Shown here: positions 26,971-37,033 of the stretch, one piece after another | Numbering within the stretch: the first letter of the stretch is position 1 | Layout of the letters: each line of letters opens with the position of its first letter | Source of the DNA: Oceanimonas doudoroffii | GTDB taxonomy: Bacteria; Pseudomonadota; Gammaproteobacteria; Enterobacterales; Aeromonadaceae | Length of the DNA stretch: 64,000 bases | Assembly: GCF_002242685.1 (NCBI RefSeq) | Contig: NZ_NBIM01000001.1 | Location: 496,001-560,000, forward strand | Direction of reading: 5' to 3' | The notes under the pieces: model-generated | Seen by the model: only the letters and a program-made list of their open reading frames with translations | Database searches by the model: none | What the model was told of the DNA's origin: nothing | Position numbers and translations under genes: made by a program

Positions 26971-27539
26971 GAGGCGGGCTTGTCGTTCTGTTGGGCGCGC
27001 TGCTCGGCGCGGGCTTTAAGTTGTTTGGCCTGTTGTTGCAGGCTGGCGCGGATCAGGGCGTCTCTGTCCTGCTCGCGGATCACGGTAAAGTCGCAGCGAT
27101 AGTGGCCGCGCTGTTCCTCCGCATGCACCTCGCCGTAGGCATACACCGCCACCGAGTGTTCGGGCAGAAACAGTTTTATCCGCACCGTCTGGCCGTCGGT
27201 CATGGGGTGTCGCGATTCAAACCGAAAGCCGCCGCCGCCGAGGGTGAGGGTGCGGTAGCGGCAGTCCGGGTCATCCTGGCCTGCCAGCACATGGCTCAGC
27301 ACCAGGTCGATTTTGCGGGACTGCTGGTTGATGATCTCCACCAGCTCACTGGCGTGTTCGTCGAGGTTGCGTAGCAGCCGTGCCTGGTTGGTGTCGATGC
27401 GGGTGACTTCGCTGATCAGCCGAAACGGTGCCGGAATGTCGGCCTCGAGATCGACCACCTCGGGCACGGTGTCGCCCTGCTGTAGAGGGATCAGGTTCAC
27501 CTGGGCACTGTATTCCACGCTGAAATAAGGGTTCGCCAT
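26967..27539 (-). CDS. PilZ-domain-like protein
   Basis: A 190-residue protein. A beta-rich segment (about 90-160) with CRYRTLTLGGGGFRFES and VAVYAYGEV fits a PilZ domain, but the usual D/NxSxxG c-di-GMP motif is replaced by LTLGGGG, so binding may be lost or altered. The N-terminal part is a separate helical region and the C terminus is a Gln/Lys/Ala-rich helix. It overlaps mfd by 4 bases, implying co-translation. Its promoter region is shared with the divergent lolC. Confidence 0.7.
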   Translation of the reverse strand: MANPYFSVEYSAQVNLIPLQQGDTVPEVVDLEADIPAPFRLISEVTRIDTNQARLLRNLDEHASELVEIINQQSRKIDLVLSHVLAGQDDPDCRYRTLTLGGGGFRFESRHPMTDGQTVRIKLFLPEHSVAVYAYGEVHAEEQRGHYRCDFTVIREQDRDALIRASLQQQAKQLKARAEQRAQQNDKPAS

Positions 27540-27631
27540 GCTTCGCTGCTCTTGTTGCGCCTGTCACAAGCCTTTATTATTCCGCAACTTGCGGGTGACG
27601 TAAAACCCTTTGAAAAACGGATGATTATGCC

Positions 27632-28843
27632 ATGTTTCAACCCCTGACGCTGATGCTGGGCCTGCGCTATGCCGGGGCCCGGGGGCGGCGCAGCTTTGCC
27701 TCCTTTGTTTCCGGCTTTTCCACCATCGGTATTTTGCTGGGGGTGGCGGCGCTGATGCTGGTGTCGTCGGTGATGAACGGCTTTGAGCAGCAGCTGAAAA
27801 GCAACCTGCTGGGGGTCATTCCCCACGCCCTGGTCACCAATGACGCCCGCCGCCTGAACGATCCCGGGTCGCAGGCGGCGCGCTTTGCCGCCGTGCCCGA
27901 AGTGGTGGCGACCAGCCCCTTTATCAGCGCCGAAGCCATGGTGCAGGGGCCGGGGGCGCTGACCGGCGCCGAGCTCTACGGGGTGGATCCCGCCAACGAG
28001 GCGGATCGCCTGTTGGGCGCGCTGGACAAGCAGACGCTCGGCTATTTTCGTGATTTGCCCTACAGCCTGGTGCTGGGGGCGGGGCTGGCCCGGGAGCTGA
28101 AAGTAGGCCCCGGCGACAAGGTGCGGGTCACGGTGACCGAGGGTAGTCGCTTTACCCCCCTTGGGCGCGTGCCCAGTCAGCGGTTGTTTACCGTGGTGGG
28201 CACCTTTGTCACCGGTCACGACGTGGATCGCCAGGTGGCCCTGGCCCGCATCGAAGACGCCGGCCGGCTGCTGCGTTACCAGCCCGAGCAGGCCTCGGGG
28301 CTCAGACTGTGGCTGAACGATCCCTTTGAGCTGGCCGCGTTGCCAGCGCTTGATGGCACGCTTAAATATGAAACCTGGCAGCACAGCCGGGGCGAGCTGT
28401 TTCAGGCGGTGGCCATGGAAAAACGGCTGATGAGCCTGATGCTGGCGCTGATCATTCTGGTGGCGGCCTTTAACATTCTTTCCGCCATGGTGATGGTGGT
28501 GACCGACAAGGAAGCCGAAATCGCCATGCTGCAAACCCTGGGCCTGAGCCGCCAACGTGTGATGGCGGTGTTCATGATTCAGGGGGGCTTTAGCGGCGTG
28601 CTGGGCAGCCTGCTGGGCTTTGGCCTGGGGCTGCTGCTGACCCTGAATCTGGATGCGGTGCTCAATGTGCTTGGCATCAACTTCTATTCGTCCGCCGGTG
28701 GCAGCCAGCTGCCGGTGCTGCTGCTGCCTGCCCAGCTCGTCACCATTTTGTTTTCCACCCTTGCCCTGTGTGTGCTGGCCAGCCTGTATCCGGCCTGGCG
28801 GGCGTCCCGGGTGCAACCTGCCGAGGCCCTGCGCTATGAGTAA
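27632..28843 (+). CDS. lolC: Lipoprotein-releasing ABC transporter permease LolC
   Basis: Inner-membrane subunit of LolCDE, which extracts outer-membrane lipoproteins and hands them to LolA. It has 403 residues, four transmembrane helices (about 27-50, 270-295, 320-340, 370-390) and a large periplasmic domain between helices 1 and 2. Family motifs: [20 protein letters not shown] and the coupling-helix region [15 protein letters not shown]. Its stop overlaps the lolD start by 8 bases. LolC and LolE are paralogues; position before lolD supports LolC. Confidence 0.95.
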   Translation: MFQPLTLMLGLRYAGARGRRSFASFVSGFSTIGILLGVAALMLVSSVMNGFEQQLKSNLLGVIPHALVTNDARRLNDPGSQAARFAAVPEVVATSPFISAEAMVQGPGALTGAELYGVDPANEADRLLGALDKQTLGYFRDLPYSLVLGAGLARELKVGPGDKVRVTVTEGSRFTPLGRVPSQRLFTVVGTFVTGHDVDRQVALARIEDAGRLLRYQPEQASGLRLWLNDPFELAALPALDGTLKYETWQHSRGELFQAVAMEKRLMSLMLALIILVAAFNILSAMVMVVTDKEAEIAMLQTLGLSRQRVMAVFMIQGGFSGVLGSLLGFGLGLLLTLNLDAVLNVLGINFYSSAGGSQLPVLLLPAQLVTILFSTLALCVLASLYPAWRASRVQPAEALRYE

Positions 28844-29516
28844 TCCGTTGTTGACGGTAGAGAACCTGACCAAAACCCATCGTGACGGCGAGCGCTCGGT
28901 CAGCATATTGCACGGGGTGAGCCTGGCGCTGAACGCCGGGGAAAGCCTGGCGGTGGTGGGCAGCTCGGGCTCGGGCAAGAGCACCCTGCTGCACCTGCTG
29001 GGCAGCCTTGATTCGCCCACCACCGGCCGAGTGCTGGTGGAAGGGGAAGACCTGCATCAGTTGCCGGCGCGGGCCCAGGCCCGTTTTCGCAATCAGAAGC
29101 TGGGTTTCGTGTACCAGTTTCATCATCTGCTGGGGGAGTTCAGCGCCCTGGAAAACGCCGCCATGCCGCTGTTGATTGCCGGTTGTCCGGTGGCCGAGGC
29201 CAAGGCTCGGGCCGAACAGCTGCTGGGCAGAGTGGGGCTGGCGCACCGGCTTGAGCACAGACCCGGTCAGCTCTCCGGCGGCGAGCGCCAGCGGGTGGCC
29301 ATTGCCCGGGCCCTGGTGAACAACCCTCGGCTGGTGCTGGCCGACGAGCCCACCGGCAACCTGGATGCCCATAGCGCGGCGGATGTGTTTGAACTGCTGG
29401 CGGAGCTGCAGAGCGAGCTGGGCACCGGCCTGGTGGTGGTCACCCATGATCTGGCCCTGGCCGGGCGGCTGAATCGGCAGACCCGGCTGGTGGATGGCCA
29501 CCTGGAGGAGCAGTGA
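28836..29516 (+). CDS. lolD: Lipoprotein-releasing ABC transporter ATPase LolD
   Basis: A 226-residue ATPase. Walker A is GSSGSGKST, the signature [15 protein letters not shown] and Walker [13 protein letters not shown], as in the MacB/LolD subfamily. The ATG at 28836 lies inside lolC; upstream in-frame codons belong to another frame of lolC. It powers LolCE and overlaps both neighbours, showing a tightly coupled operon. Confidence 0.96.
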   Translation: MSNPLLTVENLTKTHRDGERSVSILHGVSLALNAGESLAVVGSSGSGKSTLLHLLGSLDSPTTGRVLVEGEDLHQLPARAQARFRNQKLGFVYQFHHLLGEFSALENAAMPLLIAGCPVAEAKARAEQLLGRVGLAHRLEHRPGQLSGGERQRVAIARALVNNPRLVLADEPTGNLDAHSAADVFELLAELQSELGTGLVVVTHDLALAGRLNRQTRLVDGHLEEQ

Positions 29517-30757
29517 TGTTTCGGCCGTTACCGGTTTACTTGGGCTGGCGTTTTAGCCGGGCGCGGCGGCGCAACCGCTTTATTTCCTTTATTTCGGTGG
29601 CGTCCATTCTTGGCATCGCCATTGGCGTGAGCGCGCTGATCCTGGGGCTGTCGGCCATGAACGGCTTTCAGCGTGAGCTGGAAAGCCGCATTCTGTCGGT
29701 GTTGCCCCATGGCCAGCTGTATGCCGCCGATGGCCCACTGGCCGGCTGGCAAGGCATGCAGTCCAGCCTTGAAGCCGCCCCCGGTGTGAAGGCAGTGGCA
29801 CCCTTTGTGCCGCTGGAAGGCCTGTTGAGCCGGGGCTCTACCCTGAAGGCGGTGCAGCTGCAGGGCGTGGATCCCGAGCGGGAGATGCGCATTTCGGCGC
29901 TGGGGCCTTATCTGGACGGCGGCAACCTGGACGCACTCAAACCCGGCGAGCGGGGCATTATTCTGGGGCAGGCCATAGCCGACAAGCTCAGCCTGCAGGT
30001 GGGGGATACGGTGTCACTGCTGTTGCCGTCGCCCGGCGAGCAGGGCTTTGGTTCGCCCCGCCGTCATGCCTTTACCCTGGTGGGAGTGTTGCGCCTGGGC
30101 GGCCAGCTCGACACCGTGCTGGGTTACACCCACATTCGGGACGCCCAGGAGCTGCGCGAGCTGGACGACAGGGTCAGTGGCTTTCATTTAAAGGTCGATG
30201 ACGTGCTGCGTGCCGACCGCATCAGCTTTGATGCGGCCATGCCGTTGCCGGCGGGCTTTTACGTGAACAGCTGGATGAACAGTCAGGGCAATATCTACCG
30301 GGACATTCAGCTGGTGCGCACCCTGATGATAGTGGTACTGCTGCTGGTGATGGCGGTGGCCAGCTTTAATATCGTCTCTACCCTGGTGATGGCGGTGAAC
30401 GAAAAGAAGGGTGACATCGCCATTCTCAAGACCATGGGGGCCGGCCCCTGGCAGATCCGTGGCGCCTTTGTGGTGCAGGGCATGCTGAACGGCGTGGTGG
30501 GCGTGTTGGCGGGCGGACTGCTCGGCGCGCTGCTGGCCAACCGGCTGTCGGAGCTGGTGGCGGGCTTTGAGCGCCTCACCGGCCACCGCGTGCTCAACCC
30601 CGAGGTGTATTTTATCGACTTTATTCCCACCGAGTTCCACTGGGCGGATCTCTGGCTGGTGACCGGCTCGGCCCTGGTGCTGATCTTTATCGCCACCCTT
30701 TACCCCGCCTGGCGCGCAGGACGACTGCTGCCCCGCCAACTGCTGGGTGAAGCGTAA
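29516..30757 (+). CDS. lolE: Lipoprotein-releasing ABC transporter permease LolE
   Basis: A 413-residue inner-membrane paralogue of LolC with the same four-helix plus periplasmic-domain layout. Family stretches include GIAIGVSALILGLSAMNGFQ near the N terminus and NEKKGDIAILKTMGA in the coupling region. The ATG at 29516 overlaps the lolD stop by one base (TGATG); an in-frame GTG three bases earlier is possible. It ends the operon before a repeat-rich spacer. Confidence 0.95.
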   Translation: MFRPLPVYLGWRFSRARRRNRFISFISVASILGIAIGVSALILGLSAMNGFQRELESRILSVLPHGQLYAADGPLAGWQGMQSSLEAAPGVKAVAPFVPLEGLLSRGSTLKAVQLQGVDPEREMRISALGPYLDGGNLDALKPGERGIILGQAIADKLSLQVGDTVSLLLPSPGEQGFGSPRRHAFTLVGVLRLGGQLDTVLGYTHIRDAQELRELDDRVSGFHLKVDDVLRADRISFDAAMPLPAGFYVNSWMNSQGNIYRDIQLVRTLMIVVLLLVMAVASFNIVSTLVMAVNEKKGDIAILKTMGAGPWQIRGAFVVQGMLNGVVGVLAGGLLGALLANRLSELVAGFERLTGHRVLNPEVYFIDFIPTEFHWADLWLVTGSALVLIFIATLYPAWRAGRLLPRQLLGEA

Positions 30758-31038
30758 CACATAGGACGTAGGTTGGGATTCGCTGCGCTCATCGCCAACC
30801 TACGGCACTCCAGAGCTCCGTTCACGGCTCTCGCCGTTATCTCGCTCCCACGCTCCGGCCTGGGAGTGTATACCTGAGCAGAAAGGTTCAGATCAGATAG
30901 GCATTCCCACACAGCATGGGAACGAGAGACTCCTGGGCAACATGAAGCCCGGGCAGCTCGTCTGCATTAGCGCCAAAGACATCTGCGTCATCCAAAGCAG
31001 CACCTATGCACTGACCTTTTACTCCAACACCTCACACC
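30758..31038. repeat. Repeat-rich spacer after lolE
   Basis: It holds a 38-base palindrome at 30767-30804 with the core CGCTGCGCTCAT also seen at 21747 and 21887. It also has hairpins CTCCCA/TGGGAG (30845-30866) and TTCCCA/TGGGAA (30904-30922), of the kind found as short interspersed palindromes. No gene is seen. The first palindrome may double as the lol operon terminator. Confidence 0.6.
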
Positions 31039-31548
31039 TCACGGCTCGCGCCGCTGATGACGCCTTAGCCACGCCAGTTGTACCTTCCAGCGCCAGCCCA
31101 GCCGGGTGATCACCCAGCCCAGGGCGGCGGATGCCAGGGCCAGCAGCAGGCAGCCGGTGAACAGCGGCAGGGCCACGGCCAGGGCTTCCTGCTCCAGCGA
31201 CAGGGCGTCGGAAAGCTCCACATCGGGCTGGCCCAGCAACTGCAGGCCAAGCCGGTAGGCAAAATAAAACATGGGGGCAATGGTGAGCGGGTTGTTGACC
31301 CACACCATGGCAATGGCCAGTGGCAGGTAGCCACGCATCAGCAGGGCCAGGGCAATGGCCACCAGGGTATGCATGGGCAGCGGCAGCCAGGCGGCAAAGA
31401 GGCCGGCGGCCACCGCCACGGCGGCGGAATGGCGGTTACAGAACCAGTAGTCGGGGTCGAGCAGGCGCTCGCCAAACAGTCGCAGCATTCGATGCTGGCG
31501 CAGGGTCTCCTGACTGGGCATCTTGCCCCGAACCCACTGGCGCAGCAT
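31039..31548 (-). CDS. DUF2062 membrane protein (downstream paralogue)
   Basis: A 169-residue protein of the DUF2062 family with about three hydrophobic helices. The core NRHSAAVAVAAGLFAAWLP and NNPLTIAPMFYFAYRLG is family-typical. Its ATG overlaps the stop of the neighbouring DUF2062 gene by one base (TGATG), so an upstream-extended frame is unlikely. Half of the aligned core is identical to the adjacent copy, showing tandem duplication. Function is unknown. Confidence 0.85.
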   Translation of the reverse strand: MLRQWVRGKMPSQETLRQHRMLRLFGERLLDPDYWFCNRHSAAVAVAAGLFAAWLPLPMHTLVAIALALLMRGYLPLAIAMVWVNNPLTIAPMFYFAYRLGLQLLGQPDVELSDALSLEQEALAVALPLFTGCLLLALASAALGWVITRLGWRWKVQLAWLRRHQRREP

Positions 31549-32060
31549 CAGCGCCCCTGACGCCGTCGTTTCCACTGGCGCGATACCGACCAGCGCCACA
31601 GCGCGTGGATCAGCATATAGCCAATGGCCGAACTCACCAGTCCCAGCACCAGGCTGCCCACCAGAAAAGGGGGACCGGCGGTGGTCATGGCATCGGCCAG
31701 CCAGCTCAGGCTGACTTCAAAATGTTCGTAGTGGGGCGGCCGGTTGAGCAGGAAGGAGCCCAGCCGGTAGGCGAAATAAAACATGGGGGGCATGGTCAGC
31801 GGGTTGGTAAACCACACCAGCACCGCCGACAGCGGCAGGTTCACTCTGAACAGCATGGCGCCGCCGGCGGCCACCACCATCTGAAAGGGAATGGGCAGCC
31901 AGGCACAAAACAGGCCCACCGCAAAGGCGCCGGCGGCCGAATGGCGGTTCAGGTGCCAGAGGTTGGTGTCGTGCAGCCGGTTGCCAAACAGGCTCAGGTA
32001 TTTGTGGTTTCTGATGGCCCCGTGTTCGGGCATCAGGCGTTTCAGAATCTTTCTTGGCAT
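31548..32060 (-). CDS. DUF2062 membrane protein (upstream paralogue)
   Basis: A 170-residue DUF2062 protein with the same motif order (NRHSAAGAFAVGLFCAWLP, TNPLTMPPMFYFAYRLG). GGAG lies 3 bases before the ATG. It is divergent from comEC with only 27 bases between start codons. The DUF2062-comEC-msbA-lpxK order is, as I recall, common in related gammaproteobacteria. Conserved place beside lipid A genes suggests an envelope role, but none is demonstrated. Confidence 0.87.
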   Translation of the reverse strand: MPRKILKRLMPEHGAIRNHKYLSLFGNRLHDTNLWHLNRHSAAGAFAVGLFCAWLPIPFQMVVAAGGAMLFRVNLPLSAVLVWFTNPLTMPPMFYFAYRLGSFLLNRPPHYEHFEVSLSWLADAMTTAGPPFLVGSLVLGLVSSAIGYMLIHALWRWSVSRQWKRRRQGR

Positions 32061-32087
32061 CTGCTCCAGGTCCGCAATACTTACCGG

Positions 32088-34292
32088 ATGGACAAGCGGC
32101 TGTTCTTCTTTTGCGCCGGTGTCTCCAGCACCCTGTTGTGGCCCTGGTTACCGGCCCGGGATGCGTGGTTACCGCTGGCGATAATCGGTGTTATCTGCTG
32201 GCACTCCCGACCCGCACTGGCCGGCTGGTTGCTGGGATTTGTCTGGGTATTGTGTGTCAGTCACTGGCAGTTGGCCTGGCTTCAGTTACCTGGGGTGGGC
32301 GAACGCAGTCAGATCATCATGGGCAGTGTAGTCGAGGTTCAGCCCCGGCACGACGGCACCAGCCGGCTGATTGTCGGCCTGACCCACCTAGATGGTCAAG
32401 CACTTTTGCCCGCGCCGCGGGTATTGCTGAGCTGGTACGGCAGTGCGCCGGCACCGTCCCGGGGCGACGGTTTGAGTGCCGTCACCCATCTGTATGTGCC
32501 CCATGCCCTGTCCAATCCGGGCAGTTTCAATAGTGCCCGCTGGCTGTTGGGGCAGGGCATTACCGCGCGGGGTTATCTTACCGGCACCCTCACTCACCAG
32601 CCGGCCGTCATCGGTGCCCGGGAGCGCCTGCTGGCCCGTTTTGACAAGGCCACTCAGGGGCTGTCGGCCCGGCCCTGGCTGCGAGCCCTGAGCTTTGGCG
32701 AGCGTGGTGAGCTACGCCCGAGCGACTGGAACATGCTGCGGGACCTTGGAGTCAGCCATTTGTTTGCCATTTCCGGGCTGCACATTGGTCTGGTGGCGGG
32801 GTTGGGCTGGTTGGCCGGGCGCTGGTGCGGCCATACCACCGCCGGCCTGCTGGTCGCACTGATGCTGGCCACGGGCTATGCCTGGCTGGCCGGGTTTGGC
32901 GTGGCCACCCAGCGGGCCCTGCTGATGCTGGTGATCTGGCTGGGATTGATGGCCTGGGGGCGATTGTGGAGTGGCCGGCGCATTTTGTTGCTGACCATGA
33001 CCCTGTTGTTGCTGGTGAACCCCTGGCTGGCCCTGAATCAGGGCTTCTGGTTGTCGGCGGGGGCGGTGGCGGCCCTGTTGTTGTTGGCGGCGGGCCTGCG
33101 CCGCCAAGGGTTATTCCGGCTGCAAATCGGGCTGGGACTGGTGTTGCTGCCCCTGGTGATGGGACTGTTTGGCGGCCTGAGCTGGCTGTCGGTGCCGGTG
33201 AACGTGGTGCTGATCCCGCTGTTTTCACTGCTGTTGATTCCGCTGTTATTGCTGGGCTGTGGCCTGCTGTTATTGAGTCCTGTGGGGGCGGCGCCGGTAT
33301 TCGGCGTGCTGAACGGGCTCTTTGGGCCGCTGATGGGCGGGTTGCACTGGCTAGCCGCCCAGGCGTCGCCCTGGGTGGTGCTGCCGGCCTTTGCTCAGGC
33401 CGTGGTGTGGCTGGCGTTGTTGCTGCCCCTGCTGGCGTTGCTGCCTCAAGCCCGTTCCCTCGGGCTGGCCCTGGGCTGGCTGGCGCTGTTGTGGCTCTGG
33501 CCCGGGCCGGCCTGGCAGGTGCGGGTTCTGGATGTGGGGCAGGGGTTGTCGGTGCTGGTGACCCAGGGCCAGCGGGCGTTGTTGTATGACACCGGCAACC
33601 GTTTTCGCTCGGGGTTCAACATGGCGGACGGGGTGATTTTGCCGTTGTTTCACCGGCTGGGCATCGATGCGCTGGACTACCTGGTGATCAGCCATGACGA
33701 CAGTGATCACAGCGCCAACCGCGATTACCTGGCCACGCAAGTGCCGGTGCGCTACCGCTGGGGAGCCTGGCCCCGGGGCATGCCCTGCCGGGCCGGCCAA
33801 CAGCGGCAGTGGGGCCGGCTTACCCTGCGCATGTTGTGGCCGGTCACACCGGGCGGGCACCGCAATAACGACTCCTGCGTGCTGCATATTTCCGACGGCG
33901 TGCTGTCGGTGCTGCTCACCGGCGATATTGAACAGGCCGCCGAGCACGGCTTGCTGGCCCGCCGTGTGCCGCTCAAGGCTCAACTGTTGCTGAGTCCCCA
34001 TCACGGCAGCCGCAGCTCGTCGCACCAGGGGTTTATTACGGCGGTGGCGCCGGACTGGGTGGTGCATACCGCCGGTTTCGCCAATCGCTGGGGCTTTCCG
34101 GCCCCGGAGGTGGTGGCCCGCTATCGGCAGGCGGGCGTGACCCAAGTGGTGACCGGCGAGCAGGGGCTGATCCACCTGGTTGCAAATGGGCCCAGCTGGC
34201 GGCGAGTGGGCCATGACCGGCCCGGTCCCTGGTATCATCGGCTGGCCGCCTGGCGTGAAACTGGCGGGATCCAACCCAAGCCGTTAGAATAG
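32088..34292 (+). CDS. comEC: DNA internalization channel ComEC/Rec2 (YcaI)
   Basis: Inner-membrane channel for single-stranded DNA uptake in natural transformation. From ATG at 32088 it has 734 residues, near E. coli YcaI (754). N-terminal helices and an OB-like DUF4131 region are followed by the competence domain (DLGVSHLFAISGLHIGLVAG, about 220-240). The C-terminal metallo-beta-lactamase domain contains SHDDSDHSAN and LSPHHGSRSSS. The frame is open far upstream (to 31320) only as antisense of the DUF2062 genes. The SD is weak. It starts the comEC-msbA-lpxK-ycaR-kdsB run, 27 bases before msbA. Confidence 0.93.
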   Translation: MDKRLFFFCAGVSSTLLWPWLPARDAWLPLAIIGVICWHSRPALAGWLLGFVWVLCVSHWQLAWLQLPGVGERSQIIMGSVVEVQPRHDGTSRLIVGLTHLDGQALLPAPRVLLSWYGSAPAPSRGDGLSAVTHLYVPHALSNPGSFNSARWLLGQGITARGYLTGTLTHQPAVIGARERLLARFDKATQGLSARPWLRALSFGERGELRPSDWNMLRDLGVSHLFAISGLHIGLVAGLGWLAGRWCGHTTAGLLVALMLATGYAWLAGFGVATQRALLMLVIWLGLMAWGRLWSGRRILLLTMTLLLLVNPWLALNQGFWLSAGAVAALLLLAAGLRRQGLFRLQIGLGLVLLPLVMGLFGGLSWLSVPVNVVLIPLFSLLLIPLLLLGCGLLLLSPVGAAPVFGVLNGLFGPLMGGLHWLAAQASPWVVLPAFAQAVVWLALLLPLLALLPQARSLGLALGWLALLWLWPGPAWQVRVLDVGQGLSVLVTQGQRALLYDTGNRFRSGFNMADGVILPLFHRLGIDALDYLVISHDDSDHSANRDYLATQVPVRYRWGAWPRGMPCRAGQQRQWGRLTLRMLWPVTPGGHRNNDSCVLHISDGVLSVLLTGDIEQAAEHGLLARRVPLKAQLLLSPHHGSRSSSHQGFITAVAPDWVVHTAGFANRWGFPAPEVVARYRQAGVTQVVTGEQGLIHLVANGPSWRRVGHDRPGPWYHRLAAWRETGGIQPKPLE

Positions 34293-34319
34293 CGCCTCGT
34301 TTTTTACGGCAGAGACCTT

Positions 34320-36071
34320 ATGTCCCAAGACGCACACTCCTCATCCTGGCCGGTGCTCAAGCGCCTGCTGGCCTATGTAAAGGAGCGCAAGCTCGGCCTG
34401 GTGGCGGCCATTATCGGCATGGCCGGCTATGCCGCCGTCGATACCACCTTCGTCTATTCCATCAAGCCGCTGATCGACGATGGCCTGACCGGTGACAATC
34501 CGGCGGTGCTCAAGTGGATGCCGTTTTTCGTGATTGGCATCGTATTCCTGCGCGGCCTCTGTACCTTTCTCTCGGGTTACTGCATGGCCTGGGTGGGCAA
34601 CCATGTGGTGATGTCCCTGCAGCAGCAGGTGTTCGACAAGCTGATGGCCATGCCGGTGGCGTTTTTTGACAGGCACAACACCGGCAACCTGCTGTCCAAG
34701 GTGACCTACGACGCTTCCCAGGTGTCGTCGGCGGCCAGCTCCACCCTGGTTACCCTGGTGCGTGAAGGCGCCACCGTTATCGGCCTGCTGGGCCTGATGT
34801 TCTATCACTCCTGGCAGCTGTCGCTGATTTTCTTTGTGGTCGGCCCCGTGGTGGGCGTCATGATAGCGGTGATCAGCCGTCGTTTTCGCCGCATCAGCAA
34901 GGGCATGCAGGCGGCCATGGGCAACATCACCAGCAGCACCGAGCAGATGCTCAAGGGCCACAAGGAAGTGCTGATGTTCAACGGCCAGCAAGTGGAAAGC
35001 GGCCGCTTCTTCAAGGTGAGCAACAAGGTACGCCAGCAGAACATGAAAATGGTGGCCGCCGATGCCGTGGGCACCCCCCTGGTGCAGGTGATCGCCTCCA
35101 CCGCCCTGGCCATTCTGCTGTATGTGGCCAGCTTTGACGGCATGCAGGAGCAGTTGACCCCGGGTACCTTTACCGTGATCGTCACCTCCATGATGATGCT
35201 GATGCGTCCGCTCAAGAGCCTGACCCAGATCAACGGCCCCTATCAGCGCGGCATTGCCGCCTGCCAGAGCCTGTTTGAGCTGCTCGACAGCGACGCCGAG
35301 CCCGATAACGGCACTCGGCCACTGCAGCGGGCCCAGGGCCAAATAGAGTTCGACAAGGTCACCTTCCGTTACCCCACCAAGGAAGCGGCGGCACTCAAGG
35401 ACGTCAGCTTCACCCTGGAGCCGGGCAAGACCATTGCCCTGGTGGGCCGCTCCGGCTCGGGCAAGAGCACCATTGCCAGCCTGCTCACCCGTTTCTACGA
35501 CATTCATGACGGCGAAATTCGCCTCGACGGCGTCAATATTCAGGATTACAAGCTGAGTGATCTGCGTCGCCAGTTCGCCCTGGTGTCCCAGCATGTGCAC
35601 CTGTTCAACGACACCATTGCCAATAACATTGCCTATGCCGCCCAGGGGCAGTACAGCCGCGAGCAAATCGAGGCGGCGGCGAAGGTGGCCTATGCGGACG
35701 AATTCATTCAGAAGCTGGAGCACGGCTACGACACCGTGATCGGCGAGAACGGCGCCAGCCTGTCCGGTGGTCAGCGGCAACGCATCGCCATCGCCCGGGC
35801 CCTGCTGCGCAACGCGCCCCTGCTGATCCTCGACGAGGCCACCTCGGCCCTGGACACCGAGTCCGAGCGCCACATACAGGCGGCCCTGGACGAGCTGCGC
35901 AAGGACAGAACCGCCCTGGTGATCGCCCACCGCCTGTCGACCATCGAGAACGCCGATGAAATCCTGGTGATCGACGAAGGCCGCATCGTGGAGCGGGGCA
36001 ACCACGCCGAGCTGATGGCGCGCAATGGTGCCTACGCCCAGCTGCGCAGCATTCAGTTCGGCGATCAGTAA
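34320..36071 (+). CDS. msbA: Lipid A export ABC transporter MsbA
   Basis: A 583-residue homodimeric flippase, identical in length class to E. coli MsbA (582). The N-terminal six-helix domain precedes the nucleotide-binding domain with Walker A ALVGRSGSGKST (about 375), signature LSGGQRQRIAIARALL and Walker B LLILDEATSALD. It moves lipid A-core across the inner membrane. Its stop overlaps the lpxK start by one base, placing flipping and lipid A 4'-phosphorylation in one operon. Confidence 0.97.
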   Translation: MSQDAHSSSWPVLKRLLAYVKERKLGLVAAIIGMAGYAAVDTTFVYSIKPLIDDGLTGDNPAVLKWMPFFVIGIVFLRGLCTFLSGYCMAWVGNHVVMSLQQQVFDKLMAMPVAFFDRHNTGNLLSKVTYDASQVSSAASSTLVTLVREGATVIGLLGLMFYHSWQLSLIFFVVGPVVGVMIAVISRRFRRISKGMQAAMGNITSSTEQMLKGHKEVLMFNGQQVESGRFFKVSNKVRQQNMKMVAADAVGTPLVQVIASTALAILLYVASFDGMQEQLTPGTFTVIVTSMMMLMRPLKSLTQINGPYQRGIAACQSLFELLDSDAEPDNGTRPLQRAQGQIEFDKVTFRYPTKEAAALKDVSFTLEPGKTIALVGRSGSGKSTIASLLTRFYDIHDGEIRLDGVNIQDYKLSDLRRQFALVSQHVHLFNDTIANNIAYAAQGQYSREQIEAAAKVAYADEFIQKLEHGYDTVIGENGASLSGGQRQRIAIARALLRNAPLLILDEATSALDTESERHIQAALDELRKDRTALVIAHRLSTIENADEILVIDEGRIVERGNHAELMARNGAYAQLRSIQFGDQ

Positions 36072-37033
36072 TGCAGGCCTGGTACCGCGGTGCCCCCTGG
36101 CTCTGGCTGCTGTGGCCGCTCAGCCTGCTGTTCGGGCTGGTGAGCGGTTTGCGCCGGTGCTTGTTTCGCCATGGGCTCAAGGCGGCCTATCGCGCCCCCG
36201 TGCCGGTGATGGTGGTGGGCAACCTGACCGTGGGCGGCAACGGCAAGACCCCTATGGTGATCTGGCTGGTGGAATGGCTGCGGAAGCAGGGTTATAACCC
36301 CGGTGTGATCAGCCGGGGCTATGGCGGCAACAGTGACCACTATCCGCTGGTGCTGAGCAACACGACCAGGGCAGAGCAGGCCGGGGACGAGCCGGTGCTT
36401 ATCTTCAAACGGACCGGCTGCCCCGTGGTGGTGGGGCCGAAACGGGCCGAGGCGGCGGCAACCCTTGCCGGCCTGGGGGCCGACATCATCATCAGCGACG
36501 ACGGCCTGCAGCACTATGCGCTGGCCCGCGATATCGAGCTGGTGGTGGTGGACGGCAAGCGTCGCTTTGGCAATGGCCGGCTGCTGCCCATGGGGCCGCT
36601 GCGAGAAGGAAAATGGCGGCTCGCCAGCGTGGATGCGGTGATCAATAACGGCGGTCCCGGTGACGCCGGCGAATACGCCATGACCCTGGCTCCCGGCGAA
36701 TTGCAGCCGGTGAGCGCAACCGGCGAGCCGCCGGCGCCGGGGGCGCGGGTGCACGCCATGGCCGGTATCGGTCATCCCCCCCGTTTTTTTACCACCCTGA
36801 ATGAGCAGGGTTTTATACTGGACAAACAGCTGGCGCTGGCCGACCACAAGGCGGTCAGCCCGGCGCAGCTGGCGGGGCTGGCAGATGCCCCCCTGCTGAT
36901 GACCGAGAAGGACGCGGTCAAATGGCCCGGTGGCCACGACAACGGCTGGTATTTGCCGGTAAATGCGCGCCTGCCAACCGAATTTGAACACATGCTGTCA
37001 AGCAGACTGAAGGAGCTGAATCATGGCGATTGA
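36071..37033 (+). CDS. lpxK: Tetraacyldisaccharide 4'-kinase
   Basis: Phosphorylates the 4' position of the lipid A disaccharide at the inner membrane. It has 320 residues. The P-loop region [14 protein letters not shown] lies near residues 50-63 after an N-terminal membrane helix; the ISRGYGG and SDDGLQHY stretches are family signatures. TAATG overlap with msbA and an 11-base overlap with ycaR indicate coupled translation. Confidence 0.97.
   Translation: MQAWYRGAPWLWLLWPLSLLFGLVSGLRRCLFRHGLKAAYRAPVPVMVVGNLTVGGNGKTPMVIWLVEWLRKQGYNPGVISRGYGGNSDHYPLVLSNTTRAEQAGDEPVLIFKRTGCPVVVGPKRAEAAATLAGLGADIIISDDGLQHYALARDIELVVVDGKRRFGNGRLLPMGPLREGKWRLASVDAVINNGGPGDAGEYAMTLAPGELQPVSATGEPPAPGARVHAMAGIGHPPRFFTTLNEQGFILDKQLALADHKAVSPAQLAGLADAPLLMTEKDAVKWPGGHDNGWYLPVNARLPTEFEHMLSSRLKELNHGD

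Noticed and set aside
27497..29023. A 508-residue minus-strand frame
   Set aside because: It lies opposite lolC and lolD, which are certain genes, and its composition is that of antisense.
31320..32087. A 256-residue N-terminal extension of ComEC
   Set aside because: It is antisense to both DUF2062 genes and unlike ComEC; the family start is 32088.
34341..36005. A 554-residue minus-strand frame
   Set aside because: Antisense to msbA, His/Gln-rich, no family motifs.
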